DNA of 64,000 nt, taken from contig CALUTO010000003.1 of NCBI GenBank assembly GCA_944323735.1, positions 49,816 to 113,815 of the forward strand. The letters run 5' to 3'. Below the pieces are notes generated by a model, which did not search any database, was not told the origin of the DNA, and saw only the letters and a program-made list of their open reading frames with translations. Both the position numbers and the translations under genes were made by a program. Source of the DNA: Candidatus Gastranaerophilales bacterium (lineage in GTDB: Bacteria; Cyanobacteriota; Vampirovibrionia; Gastranaerophilales; Gastranaerophilaceae). Below are positions 34,120 through 42,958 of the stretch, piece after piece; within the stretch, counting starts at the first letter, position 1; every line of letters starts with the position of its first letter.

Positions 34120-34653
34120 CTATCTTATACTAAACTCGCATCCGCAGTAATTTTGTCTGTAGAAATCATTTTCTTTTGCGAGCTGCATTGTTTTCAAAAA
34201 ACCGTTTTGTTTCTTAAAATCTTCCGGTATAAAATTGACTCCGCAGTTCGTAAGTGTGTCAGCAGCTTTGAATATTTCTCCTGTAACTTTGTGCGGACTG
34301 ACTGTTAATGTGGTTGTGTAATTTTGAATACCGAGCTCCAGTGCTTTTTTTACTGTTTTTTCAAGCCTGTATTTAAAACACAAACTGCATCTTGCTCCTT
34401 TTTCAGGCTCCTGTTCGTAACCTTTTATATATTCGAGCCAGTTTTCATGATTTTCTTCTTCGATAATATAGTTGCAGCCGGTGTGCTTAGCGTATTTTAT
34501 GAGCTCATCTCTTCTTCTTTTGTATTCTTGCGCAGGCGATATGTTCGGATTGAAAAAGAAAACGGTTACATCGTAACCGCTTTCTTTAAGCTTTTGTACG
34601 GGATATGCCATACAAACGGCGCAGCAGGCATGAAGCAATATTTTTTCTGTCAA
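34120..34653 (-). CDS. queH: Epoxyqueuosine reductase QueH
   Basis: 177 residues, the usual size. Cobalamin-independent reduction of epoxyqueuosine to queuosine in tRNA. The N-terminus ILLHACCAVCMAYPVQKL holds CC-x2-C. Later come FFFNPNISPAQEYKRR, GARCSLCFKYRLEKT, TTLTVSPHKV and the terminal YCGCEFS; together these provide the Fe-S ligands of the family. A TTG start at 34653 is used; GGAAG lies 6 bases upstream and no ATG exists before the conserved region. It starts 2 bases after the VKOR-DsbA stop, as the last member of that operon. Confidence 0.92.
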   Translation of the reverse strand: MTEKILLHACCAVCMAYPVQKLKESGYDVTVFFFNPNISPAQEYKRRRDELIKYAKHTGCNYIIEEENHENWLEYIKGYEQEPEKGARCSLCFKYRLEKTVKKALELGIQNYTTTLTVSPHKVTGEIFKAADTLTNCGVNFIPEDFKKQNGFLKTMQLAKENDFYRQNYCGCEFSIR

Positions 34654-34655
34654 AA

Positions 34656-35837
34656 TTACTTCCTTTCCTTTGCTCCGGCTTTTATGAGTTTTTCTTTTAA
34701 ATCTTCATAGTTTACTATTCCGATTTTTGTTTCCATATTTATTCTCATAGCCGGTGTGCCGTTAATACCGAGTTCGTTGGCTTCATTTATATCTTTTAGA
34801 AGCTCCTGTTCAACTTCTTTGCTGTAAGCATCGTTTTGAAGTTTGTTCAAATCAAGGTTGAGCTTTTTGGCAACAGCAAGAATATCCGCCTCTGTTTTTA
34901 TTTCAGATTCTTTATCGAACAGTGCTGTATTTATATCCCAGAATTTGCCCTGCTTCCCTGCGGCAATAGCATATTTTGCCATTAAGCAGGAGCCTTCATG
35001 CATTTGACCCGGCATGTTTTTGTTGCAGGTGTTGTCAAGCGGCAGATGATGATGAACAATTTTGAGATTATCGAGTTCTGCTGCTGCCCTGTAAAGCATA
35101 GTATTCATTACAAAACAGAACTGGCAGTGATAGTCTGTGTAAACGTCAACAACAAGTCCGGCATCCGGGTCTCCGAGTACATTTCCTGTTACGTTTAAGA
35201 AGTCACCGGATTTTAGCTGTTTGTATTGTTTTACCTGCGGTGTAAAGACATTAGTTACTGATGCGTATGTCAAAAATCCTACAGCTGCCAGTAAAAGTAT
35301 AAAGAAAGATACTGCGTATCTTTTCACCTTTAGTGCATCGATAAAATCAATAAAGCTGGTTTTGATTACATCAACAAAGCTTTCGTCATCAGGTTTTGCC
35401 GCAAGTGCAACAAAAAGATTGATAAAATATGTGCAAAAGCAGAGTACACATATTTTGTTTATTTCAAATAAAGATATTCCCGCAAGCACCATGGACAGCA
35501 AAAATGCTATAAGTCCGAGTGCTGTTAAATAACTTTCCGGATGTTTGAATACTTTTAAAAATCCTAAAAATTTTATATTAGATATTTTATCAACGTACGT
35601 AAAGAACAAAAACAGAAAGTATAAAAATATTCCCCAGAAGCAAAGCGGTATTCCGAAACACTGTGAATGAACTGTTTTCGCAGCTCCATCGCAGTCAATA
35701 AGCTCGTTTACCGAACAGAAACTGGAAAGTGCATATGGATTAAAATTTGCATTAATATAAACAACGCACAGCTCAATAGAGAGCGCAAATCCGATTATTG
35801 CCAGTATAGTAAGAATTATTCTTTTTGTATTAGTCAT
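34656..35837 (-). CDS. VKOR-DsbA fusion (disulfide bond formation)
   Basis: 393 residues. The N-terminal VKOR domain (about 1-145, four membrane spans) has Cys41 and Cys49 in the periplasmic loop and the active-site CVLC at 130-133. A fifth span (about 176-192) leads to a DsbA/thioredoxin-like domain with DYHCQFC (Cys238, Cys241) and the cis-Pro loop GINGTPAM. The protein oxidises substrate thiols in the periplasm and passes electrons to quinone in one chain, as in cyanobacterial and actinobacterial fusions. The ATG at 35837 has GAGGAAG 6 bases upstream and overlaps the O-antigen ligase-like gene by 8 bases; a GTG at 35858 is possible. Confidence 0.93.
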   Translation of the reverse strand: MTNTKRIILTILAIIGFALSIELCVVYINANFNPYALSSFCSVNELIDCDGAAKTVHSQCFGIPLCFWGIFLYFLFLFFTYVDKISNIKFLGFLKVFKHPESYLTALGLIAFLLSMVLAGISLFEINKICVLCFCTYFINLFVALAAKPDDESFVDVIKTSFIDFIDALKVKRYAVSFFILLLAAVGFLTYASVTNVFTPQVKQYKQLKSGDFLNVTGNVLGDPDAGLVVDVYTDYHCQFCFVMNTMLYRAAAELDNLKIVHHHLPLDNTCNKNMPGQMHEGSCLMAKYAIAAGKQGKFWDINTALFDKESEIKTEADILAVAKKLNLDLNKLQNDAYSKEVEQELLKDINEANELGINGTPAMRINMETKIGIVNYEDLKEKLIKAGAKERK

Positions 35838-37215
35838 TTTTTTCTTCCTCTTTTTCACACTTGCCGGAGTTGATTAGAACAGCGGATGCCATTGCAATCA
35901 TAGTCCAGAATACAAACTGAACCTGCGGTCTAAAGTATATTGTATCAAACAGACCATGTATCATCACACCCGTAACGGTTAATATTACGGACGAAAGTAT
36001 TATCTTTCCGGTTAAGTCGTTCGGTTTACAAATATAATTTATTGCACCCGTAAACAAATAAACCAGAAAAGCAACAAATGACAGCAAAGCAAATATTCCG
36101 CTTTCAACAGCTATTTCAAGCGGTACAGAATATGTACTCAGTGCATCAAATCCTGTCATCATATAAAGTCCGTATACCTCACGGAATGTTCTGTTTCCGA
36201 CGCCTATTCCCATTATCCAGTTGTCTCTAAGCATTTCAAATGAAGAGTGATAAACATTCATTCTGAAAGATGTAGAAGAATCGCCTCTGAGCAGAAATAT
36301 GGACATAATCCTTTTTGCTATCTGCGGAACGGCTGCAAGCACGCCTATTATTGCTGCAGCAACAGCCGCACATATTATTTTCCAGTATTTTTTAACGAGT
36401 TTTGCACCGTCAAAATCTGTATGAATAATTTTAGCCGTAACTGCAATAAGTCCGAGAATTATTGCACCGAAACCCAGATATGCACCTCTTGAGCCTGTTA
36501 TAAAAATAGCAAACCCGCATACAAGAAACATGATAAGCGAATATAAAAAGCTTTTGTAATGTTTTTTTGCAGCCGCAATCATTCCTGTACAGATAATGCA
36601 CGGGATTCCTGACACCAGATATCCGCCGAGAAGGTTAGGATTATATGGCTTTAGTGTTCCGTATGCTCTGGATATTATATCCTCCGGATTTACATAGTGT
36701 GCATCCTGCCATTTTGCAATCTGCTGCACCCCGTGTAAATTTTGAAATATTGCGATAATACTTTCCACAAAACATAATATGCCGATTAAGCCGAGTATAT
36801 ATTTAATTTTGTCTTTATTTTCTTGAAAATAGTTTGCTGCGGCAAAATAGAAAGTGATATATATGACTGTCTTTAAAAAGCCATGGAGGCTTTCTGTTGG
36901 CAGAGTTGAATTGACGACACTCAAAAGGCATATAAGAAAATAAATCACAATCATTCCGTCGCCTTTCGAAATTTTTATTTCCGAGCCTTTTTTAATCAGT
37001 AATTTTATTAACGTAAAGAATACGACGGAAACAGCCAGAATGCCAATGTGTTCACTATGCATAAATGTTGAACAGATAAGCGTCAGGCAAATTAAACCGA
37101 AAATTATATTGTCAATGTTCCCCAGTATAAAACTTTTTTCGTATACAACGGACAGCTTTTTCTGGCAGAAATTGAAAAACCTGTTGGTTAAATCTAAAAT
37201 CGTACTTTCACTCAT
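35830..37215 (-). CDS. O-antigen ligase family (Wzy_C) membrane protein
   Basis: 461 residues with about ten to twelve membrane spans. The Wzy_C signature region has FITGSRGAYLGFGAIILGLI (about 245-265) and a long periplasmic loop (SSTSFRMNVYHSSFEMLRDN, then WIMGIGVGNRTFREVYG). Either O-antigen ligase (WaaL) or polysaccharide polymerase (Wzy) activity fits; sequence alone does not separate them. The ATG overlaps the stop of the DUF4330 gene by one base. It is in the operon with the heptose kinase, which supports a surface glycan role. Confidence 0.88.
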   Translation of the reverse strand: MSESTILDLTNRFFNFCQKKLSVVYEKSFILGNIDNIIFGLICLTLICSTFMHSEHIGILAVSVVFFTLIKLLIKKGSEIKISKGDGMIVIYFLICLLSVVNSTLPTESLHGFLKTVIYITFYFAAANYFQENKDKIKYILGLIGILCFVESIIAIFQNLHGVQQIAKWQDAHYVNPEDIISRAYGTLKPYNPNLLGGYLVSGIPCIICTGMIAAAKKHYKSFLYSLIMFLVCGFAIFITGSRGAYLGFGAIILGLIAVTAKIIHTDFDGAKLVKKYWKIICAAVAAAIIGVLAAVPQIAKRIMSIFLLRGDSSTSFRMNVYHSSFEMLRDNWIMGIGVGNRTFREVYGLYMMTGFDALSTYSVPLEIAVESGIFALLSFVAFLVYLFTGAINYICKPNDLTGKIILSSVILTVTGVMIHGLFDTIYFRPQVQFVFWTMIAMASAVLINSGKCEKEEEKND

Positions 37216-37733
37216 TATCTTACATCTTCTATAACTTGTACATTCGAAACAGTTCCGTTAACACGGTAGTTGAAACCTTCCAGAACAATAGGGGTTCCGA
37301 TTTTGATTTTATTTCCTCCGACAACCGGACCGTCTTTTGTAATTTTGGCTGTGTCTTCAAGTTTTATTATGTAATCATATACGTAAAGCTGGCTGAAGTC
37401 CTGTACAATCATATACGGTTTGTCGCCGTCAGGAACGGGTATAACCATTTGTTTTGGGGCAAATTTTACTCCTGTTATTTTTAATTTTGAATACGGTACG
37501 TTTCTTATTGTGATAAATGTCTCCTGTCCGATTACGAATGGAATATTCGGATCTGTCTGAGGTACGCCTCTGGCCATTACTTCAAATTCAATTTTTTTTG
37601 TGAATATTACGGGGCTATTTGAGAATAACTTATTTTTTCCTAAATACGCAAGAACTCCGACTGCAATAATCACAAAAATTGCACCCAGAATGGCTATATC
37701 CAGCGGTTTGAACTTTTGAATAAACTTTTTCAT
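37215..37733 (-). CDS. DUF4330 membrane-anchored protein
   Basis: 172 residues. One N-terminal span (about 12-30, LDIAILGAIFVIIAVGVLAY) and an extracytoplasmic beta-rich domain (KIEFEVMARGVPQTDP, VIPVPDGDKPYMIVQD, VVGGNKIKIGTPIVLEGFNY). The family DUF4330 is frequent in Cyanobacteria and Firmicutes near polysaccharide genes; its function is unknown. GGAGAG lies before the ATG. It sits between the heptose kinase (9 bases) and the ligase-like gene (1-base overlap). Confidence 0.85.
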   Translation of the reverse strand: MKKFIQKFKPLDIAILGAIFVIIAVGVLAYLGKNKLFSNSPVIFTKKIEFEVMARGVPQTDPNIPFVIGQETFITIRNVPYSKLKITGVKFAPKQMVIPVPDGDKPYMIVQDFSQLYVYDYIIKLEDTAKITKDGPVVGGNKIKIGTPIVLEGFNYRVNGTVSNVQVIEDVR

Positions 37734-37742
37734 AAAACTCTC

Positions 37743-38777
37743 CTATACCTTAATTACAAAGTTCTCCATATCTAATTTTTTAAGATTTTTTAATATTTCT
37801 TCAATTGATGTAGTTGCACAGCCGAACGAGCGAATTACTATACTTGCGGCAAGGTTTCCTATTATGGCCGCATATTTTGGTTCGGCACCGGAAGCGAGTG
37901 CAAGCGTAAACGTTGCAACGACAGTATCTCCCGCACCTGTGACATCAAAAACATTTGTCTTGTTGAATACAGGAACATCATCACGTCTGCCCTGCCGGTC
38001 AAAAACAGCCATGCCGTCTCCTCCTCTTGTTATCAGGAGAACCTGAGCTTCTGTTTTCTCCAGCAAATCCCGTCCTGCCTGTTCAAGAGTCTTTTCATCA
38101 CGAATAAAATATCCGACCGATTTTTCTGAATCCGGCTGGTTAGGTGTTAACGCATAAGCACCGCTGTATCGCTCTAAATCTTTCTGTGCATCAACAACAA
38201 CTATTTTGCCGTGATGTTTTGCTGTATCAATGGTTGCTCTGATAATGTTATCCGTAAGCATTCCTATGTTGTAGTCCGAAAGAATAACTGCATCATGAAG
38301 AGGAATTGCTTTTTTTATATTTGCAATAATTTTTGCTTCAATTTCCGGTGAAGGAGCTGCGTTTTCTACCCTGTCGACTCTTACAATCTGCTGTGTTACA
38401 GAATGAAAACTTGCTCCGGAAATTCTGGATTTTACGGTCGTGGGTCTTGACGGATCTTCTACCATGAATTCTGTATTTATATTTGCTTCTTTGAGTGCAT
38501 TTAATAATACCGGTGCGTAATAATCATTTCCGCAAAGTCCTATAGCAGACACCTTGCCGTTATTTATCGTTGAGAGATTGTGTGCGGCGTTTGCTGCCTG
38601 CCCGAGAATGATTTTTGTGTTTGAGTGTCTGAGGATAATAACAGGTGCTTCTCTCGATATTCTTTCTGTATCCCCGTAGACCATTTCATCAATGGCAAGG
38701 TCTCCTATTATCAATATTCTTGGTTCGGATAATTTTCTTATGTATTTTTCAAGAATATTTTTATCAAAATCAAACAT
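37743..38777 (-). CDS. rfaE1: D-glycero-beta-D-manno-heptose-7-phosphate kinase
   Basis: 344 residues from the ATG at 38777; 348 from an in-frame ATG at 38789. The inner start has GGAGAG 3-4 bases upstream, while the outer one directly follows the microsatellite and lacks a ribosome site. PfkB-family kinase equal to domain I of HldE: VIGDLAIDEMVYG-like start, QAANAAHNLS, NGKVSAIGLCGND, and the catalytic DVTGAGDTVVATF near the C-terminus. It phosphorylates heptose-7-phosphate in ADP-heptose synthesis. The nucleotidyltransferase domain is not fused and is not in the window. First gene of the 38.8-34.1 kb operon. Confidence 0.9.
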   Translation of the reverse strand: MFDFDKNILEKYIRKLSEPRILIIGDLAIDEMVYGDTERISREAPVIILRHSNTKIILGQAANAAHNLSTINNGKVSAIGLCGNDYYAPVLLNALKEANINTEFMVEDPSRPTTVKSRISGASFHSVTQQIVRVDRVENAAPSPEIEAKIIANIKKAIPLHDAVILSDYNIGMLTDNIIRATIDTAKHHGKIVVVDAQKDLERYSGAYALTPNQPDSEKSVGYFIRDEKTLEQAGRDLLEKTEAQVLLITRGGDGMAVFDRQGRRDDVPVFNKTNVFDVTGAGDTVVATFTLALASGAEPKYAAIIGNLAASIVIRSFGCATTSIEEILKNLKKLDMENFVIKV

Positions 38778-38791
38778 ATCTCTCTCCATTG

Positions 38792-38843
<52 letters not shown>

Positions 38844-39112
38844 TCCGGTTTTTGCAGTGTTCTTTTTGCTTTTTGTAAGTGATTGCTATGTATATTCTGC
38901 ACTGCTTTAATAATACCGTTTTTATTCTGTATTTGTATTTTTATTGTCTCACAAAATTCCTTTATAATTGTTGTGCATAGTTTTAATTTTCTACTGACAA
39001 ATTAATATATAAAATTTTATCAAAAATGTAGTATAATATACATAGTTTAGCATAAAAAGTTTGTGCGCAAAAATATTTACATATTGTTTTTTATGTACAA
39101 CGAGAGGACAGA

Positions 39113-39700
39113 ATGGCACCGGATGACGAAGATGTAAACGATTATAAACTTTCTGAATTTGATGAAAAACTTGAGATTGAAAAACTCCAGGAAACTATCA
39201 AAAACATGAGCAATTTTACGGATGATTCGGACGGATTTCTGTCGCAAAGTCCTCAAATGCTTATGCAAAGTGCATCTGACAAATTCGCTCCGGATGAAGA
39301 TGACGAGGAGTTTGACCCTTATGCTGCTATTGAACAGCCTGTTGTCACTACCAGAAAGAACAAACCCAAAAAATTTGTAGTCATGGTTGAGCCTGAGAAT
39401 ATTCCGTATTTTGACAGCATTCCTATGGAAGAACGTACAAAAGTTTTTAACCAGATGCTTACAGAGTACAGAACAGGTGTCGTATCAGAGGGCAGAAAAA
39501 AACATCTGATAAAATTTACAAAGCATACTTTTGTTGCTTTAATGACGATACTTGTTTCTTTGCCTGTGATGTTTTATGTTGTTAATAAGTCTATTGAACT
39601 CACTGTGAAAAATTATAAAGATGTTCAGTACAATTTTGAAAAACTGTATGAAAGTAAAGGCAGAACAGATATAAAACCTATAAAAAGAACGCTGTATTAA
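39113..39700 (+). CDS. Hypothetical protein with acidic head and one membrane span
   Basis: 195 residues, not recognised. The first 90 residues are very acidic (APDDEDVNDYKLSEFDEKLE, then DEDDEEFDPYAAIEQ) and probably unstructured or coiled. A basic patch (TTRKNKPKKF) leads to FVVMVEPENIPYFDSIPMEE, a helix, and one span (about 144-164, FVALMTILVSLPVMFYVV) with a short external tail. The cytoplasmic head would face inside. GAGAGGA lies 6 bases before the ATG. The following gene starts 8 bases after the stop, so they form a pair. Confidence 0.65.
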   Translation: MAPDDEDVNDYKLSEFDEKLEIEKLQETIKNMSNFTDDSDGFLSQSPQMLMQSASDKFAPDEDDEEFDPYAAIEQPVVTTRKNKPKKFVVMVEPENIPYFDSIPMEERTKVFNQMLTEYRTGVVSEGRKKHLIKFTKHTFVALMTILVSLPVMFYVVNKSIELTVKNYKDVQYNFEKLYESKGRTDIKPIKRTLY

Positions 39701-39708
39701 GGTCTGTA

Positions 39709-40347
39709 ATGATGAGTAACGATTTTTCTAACAAACACTATTTTGCCGGCATTTCCCTTGCCTCTGGAGCATCAATTGATACAGGTGCTGCTGTTTTGGA
39801 CAGGGATTTGAAAGTTATTACTCTTGACAAGCTTTTTACAATGGAGGATGTAAAATTTTTTATTAACAATTTTGCCGGTAAAAAAAATACAATTTTTACT
39901 GTTTCAATACCGGAAAATCCGACAATGCTGAATGCAAAATGGAAGCTTTATTCAAGAGAATATCAGCTTATACAAAGCAGCAGTCTCATTGATGTTGATA
40001 AGCTGGAATGGACGCACAGATTTACTCCAAGGGGAAGCGAGTTTTTTAAAGAGTGCAAAAAAAATGGAATAGATATTTTCCGCTATAACCTTGGTGAGCT
40101 GAAAAATTCATTGGGACTGTCAGGCATGTATAAAGACAGGAGCCCTGTGGAGTGCAAATCTTTGCAAAGTGCTTTTAAGTATAAATTTAAAATATACGAT
40201 CTTCCTGCAAATATGCTTCCTGCGTCCCAGCTAGAGGCTATACTGGGTGCTTATCTCGGGTATCTTATGTATAAAAATGATTCTGAATATCACACAAAAA
40301 TAAAAGCCAGCTATCATGACATTGATGTTGCAGGCATTGGTATATAA
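39709..40347 (+). CDS. Possible RNase H-fold (DUF429-like) protein, degenerate
   Basis: 212 residues. The start YFAGISLASGASIDTGAAVL resembles the first strands of RNase H-like/DUF429 nucleases (GIDxA...), and a late helix, ASQLEAILGAYLGYLMYKND, resembles their C-terminal DALxAAxxA helix. The first catalytic Asp position is Ser here (GIS) and no clear acidic triad is visible, so it may be an inactive relative. The assignment rests on pattern only. It follows the acidic membrane protein by 8 bases. It is not similar enough to RuvX/YqgF to give that name. Confidence 0.5.
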   Translation: MMSNDFSNKHYFAGISLASGASIDTGAAVLDRDLKVITLDKLFTMEDVKFFINNFAGKKNTIFTVSIPENPTMLNAKWKLYSREYQLIQSSSLIDVDKLEWTHRFTPRGSEFFKECKKNGIDIFRYNLGELKNSLGLSGMYKDRSPVECKSLQSAFKYKFKIYDLPANMLPASQLEAILGAYLGYLMYKNDSEYHTKIKASYHDIDVAGIGI

Positions 40348-40437
40348 TTTTTATCTTGTGTTATTCTGCGCAAATATAGCTTCCGGTGCTAATTCGAACA
40401 TGTCATTTTTCTTTTTAACTTTTTTATAAAAATAGTC

Positions 40438-40468
40438 TTTACAAAAAAAATTTAGCATGTATTATAAT
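40438..40468 (+). promoter_or_regulatory. tRNA-Ala promoter
   Basis: TTTACA (40438-40443) with TATTAT (40460-40465, 16-base spacer) or TATAAT (40463-40468, 19-base spacer). The transcript would begin about 40474, about 34 bases before the structured element. A near-palindrome TCGCAAATATTTTGTGA (40474-40490) covers the start. Confidence 0.5.
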
Positions 40469-40507
40469 ATTTGTCGCAAATATTTTGTGATATTGAAAAT
40501 ATAATTA

Positions 40508-40606
40508 ACGGGATTAGCTCATCTGCCCCGGGAAGCACAGGCTTCTCGAACATGAGATTACCACCTGCAGAAAAAGCAGGTGCGGTGAAAATTAAATATA
40601 ACCCGT
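40508..40606 (+). ncRNA. Structured 99-nt element abutting tRNA-Ala
   Basis: A closing stem ACGGG (40508-40512) / CCCGT (40602-40606) encloses two arms. The first is CTCAT (40518-40522) / ATGAG (40552-40556) holding a 7-bp hairpin, GGGAAGC / GCTTCTC with loop ACAG. The second is ACCTGC / GCAGGT (40563-40582) with a short outer ACC/GGT. This is a three-way junction. The element ends exactly at the base before the mature tRNA. Its bases 40510-40525 repeat 16 nt of the tRNA 5' part (GGGATTAGCTCATCTG). It lacks a T-arm, so it is not a second tRNA. Confidence 0.5.
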
Positions 40607-40682
40607 GGGGGATTAGCTCATCTGGTAGAGCACCTGCTTTGCACGCAGGGGGTGAGGAGTTCGATTCTCCTATCCTCCACCA
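40607..40682 (+). tRNA. tRNA-Ala (anticodon UGC)
   Basis: 76 bases with encoded CCA. Acceptor GGGGGAT/ATCCTCC contains the G3:U70 wobble that identifies alanine tRNA. The D-arm is GCTC..GAGC, anticodon stem CCTGC/GCAGG with loop TTTGCAC (anticodon TGC), and T-arm GAGGAG-TTCGATT-CTCCT. A strong terminator follows after 5 bases. Confidence 0.97.
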
Positions 40683-40687
40683 TTTAT

Positions 40688-40713
40688 AAAAAAGAGCCGA
40701 AAGGCTCTTTTTT
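40688..40713 (+). terminator. Terminator of tRNA-Ala
   Basis: Perfect 11-bp stem (AAAAAAGAGCC / GGCTCTTTTTT) with a GAAA loop, starting 5 bases after the tRNA CCA. Confidence 0.9.
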
Positions 40714-40858
40714 AGTGCCTTTTTCTGTTCTAATCTGCATTACAAATGATATATTTTAATGTCCGGTTTATGCCCATTTGTATTGTCGGGCAGGTATGTC
40801 CAACCTACTTTACAAAAATATTAAAAAACAATAAATTCTGGCATATAAAATCTTGCTA

Positions 40859-40867
40859 TGCTAAAAT
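40859..40867 (+). promoter_or_regulatory. Extended -10 of the REC-GAF kinase operon
   Basis: TGCTAAAAT (40859-40867) is an extended -10 element that ends 6 bases before the kinase ATG at 40874, with no Shine-Dalgarno between. A leaderless mRNA is predicted. Confidence 0.5.
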
Positions 40868-40873
40868 AGCACT

Positions 40874-42958
40874 ATGTCTAAGGTTTTAATAGTCGGAGAT
40901 GATGAGAAAGTTAATAAAATCATTGAAACGACATTAACAAACAGCGCAATAGAGACTCTTTCTTTGTCAGATGAAGATGACGTCTTGAAAAGTATAGAAA
41001 ATAATCACATAAGCCTGATTATTGCGGATGCCGGTGCAAAAAATATTGACACTTCTATTTTGTGCCGTAAACTTAAAAGCTATACCCACCTTGAAAACAT
41101 TCTTGTTCTGGCATTAATTAGTCCTGACAGGGATAATCTCGATATTTTAAAAACAACAAATGCGTATATACAAAAACCGGTTAATGAAAAAATCCTTATG
41201 GCAACAGTAAATTCCTGTTTAAAAATGAAAAAATCTCTTGATATTCTTTCCCAGAATAACAGCGAACTTGCCAAAAGTTTATACCAGCTGGATGTTTTGT
41301 ATAATACGAGTGCCCAGTTTGCAGGCTCGCTGGACAAGCAAAAACTCATAAATTTTTTAATAGACGGACTGGATAAAAGCTTGAGCTTTTCTTTGTCATA
41401 TACGCTTGTTTTTAACAGCGAGGACAAAATAGATTTGATAATCAATTCATTGAACGGAATATCGCAGAGACTTGAGCATTCACTAAAAATGCGGGCAATA
41501 TTGAGCTATAAAGCTCTTTTTGATAAAAAAGAAATACCGTATCAAATAGATGTAGATGACATAAATGTCATAAAGAATATAAAACATCCGCTTGAAGAGT
41601 ATGATTTGAACATATTAAAGTTTGATAATCTTTTTGCGCCGATAAAAGTGGGAGAAAAATTTTTCGGGCTGATTGAAGTATTCAGAGACACAGAATTTAC
41701 ACAGGAGGATACAACCTGCTTTCAGACGCTGGCACGACAGGTGTCTTTGCCGCTTGAAAATGCTGCTTTGTATGAGGAGATAAAAAATACAAACACAAAA
41801 CTGGAAAAACTTGAACGTTTAAAATCCGAGTTTACCTCTATTGTTTCGCATGAGCTGCGCACACCGCTTACTGCCATAAAAAATTCGCTTGATATTATGC
41901 TGAGCGGAAAAACCGGAGAAGTAACCCCTGCAATGAATAAATTTCTCGATATGGCAAAGCGTAATGTTACAAGGCTTTCAGGTATAATAAATGACCTGCT
42001 TGACCTGACAAAAGTTGAGGCAGGAAAAATGGATTTCCGGTTTGAAAAAGGCAGTATAAATTCGCCGGTTGTGTTTGTAAAAAATACTTTTGAAAATCTT
42101 GCAAAAGAAAAGAATATTACTCTATTAACTAAGATAGACCAGAGTCTTCCTGAAACATACATAGATACGCAGAGGCTGGAGCAGGTTATAACAAACCTTG
42201 TTTCAAACGCCGTAAAATTCACAAACGAAAACGGGAAAATACTTATTACAACAGAAACAATACCGGCATTTGCAATTGAGAAAGAAAAGCTTTTCGATGT
42301 AGAAAATCCCGTTTTTTATGACACTTATGTAAAAGTGTCTGTAAAAGACAGCGGGATAGGGATTGCGCAGGAAGATATACCAAAAGTTTTTGACAAATTC
42401 CAGCAGATAGAAAATTCTCTGAGCAGGAAAAACGGGGGCACCGGACTCGGGCTTCCTATAGCAAAGCAGCTTATCGAAGCTCATCACGGCTATATATGGG
42501 TGGAAAGCGAAATAAATTGCGGAACAACATTCAGTTTTATTATTCCGGTTTTGAATGAAAAAGAAAAATTCGAACTTGATTTGTCTGAAGCTATACAAAA
42601 AAGCAAAAACTCAAACATTTTACTGTTAAAAATAAAAGAAAATACTACAGCTTATCCTTCTGTTTCCCGTGCTCTTAAGGAAAATAAAATTTCAATTATC
42701 CGAAAAACCACAAATACAAAAGAAGTATTTTACGAAGAAAATAATGAAAACTGTATTATGGCATTTATCCCTGAGGCGGATAAGTTTGCCCAGAATTTTA
42801 TTGAAAAGAAAATAGAAAGTTTCACAACCGGAGCAGAGACCGGCAGTGAAAAATATGATATATTATATTCAACAGTACTTTTTCCTGACGATGGAAATAA
42901 CGCACAAGATTTGTTAAAAAAGGCAGATGAGTTATTAAAAAGGGGACAAAATGAGTGA
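40874..42958 (+). CDS. Hybrid histidine kinase: REC-GAF-HisKA-HATPase, GGDEF-like tail
   Basis: 694 residues, no membrane span. The N-terminal receiver (1-115) keeps the Asp in IIADAG (near 51) and Lys in YIQKPV. A GAF domain spans about 130-300. HisKA has FTSIVSHELRTPLTAIKNSL (His near 326). HATPase_c has NLVSNAVKFT, VKDSGIGIAQEDIPKVFDKF and GGTGLGLPIAKQLI. Residues 565-694 form an extra module ending DILYSTVLFPDDGNNAQDLL and KKADELLKRG, which mimics the C-terminal end of GGDEF domains but lacks a GGDEF site. The cytosolic sensor is co-transcribed with a single receiver and a PilB-like ATPase, with 8-base and 1-base overlaps. Confidence 0.93.
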   Translation: MSKVLIVGDDEKVNKIIETTLTNSAIETLSLSDEDDVLKSIENNHISLIIADAGAKNIDTSILCRKLKSYTHLENILVLALISPDRDNLDILKTTNAYIQKPVNEKILMATVNSCLKMKKSLDILSQNNSELAKSLYQLDVLYNTSAQFAGSLDKQKLINFLIDGLDKSLSFSLSYTLVFNSEDKIDLIINSLNGISQRLEHSLKMRAILSYKALFDKKEIPYQIDVDDINVIKNIKHPLEEYDLNILKFDNLFAPIKVGEKFFGLIEVFRDTEFTQEDTTCFQTLARQVSLPLENAALYEEIKNTNTKLEKLERLKSEFTSIVSHELRTPLTAIKNSLDIMLSGKTGEVTPAMNKFLDMAKRNVTRLSGIINDLLDLTKVEAGKMDFRFEKGSINSPVVFVKNTFENLAKEKNITLLTKIDQSLPETYIDTQRLEQVITNLVSNAVKFTNENGKILITTETIPAFAIEKEKLFDVENPVFYDTYVKVSVKDSGIGIAQEDIPKVFDKFQQIENSLSRKNGGTGLGLPIAKQLIEAHHGYIWVESEINCGTTFSFIIPVLNEKEKFELDLSEAIQKSKNSNILLLKIKENTTAYPSVSRALKENKISIIRKTTNTKEVFYEENNENCIMAFIPEADKFAQNFIEKKIESFTTGAETGSEKYDILYSTVLFPDDGNNAQDLLKKADELLKRGQNE

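Noticed and set aside
40508..40606. A second tRNA gene or tRNA pseudogene before tRNA-Ala
   Set aside because: It shares 16 nt and a closing stem but has no T-arm or anticodon arm of proper size, and its arms are perfect hairpins unlike a decaying tRNA.
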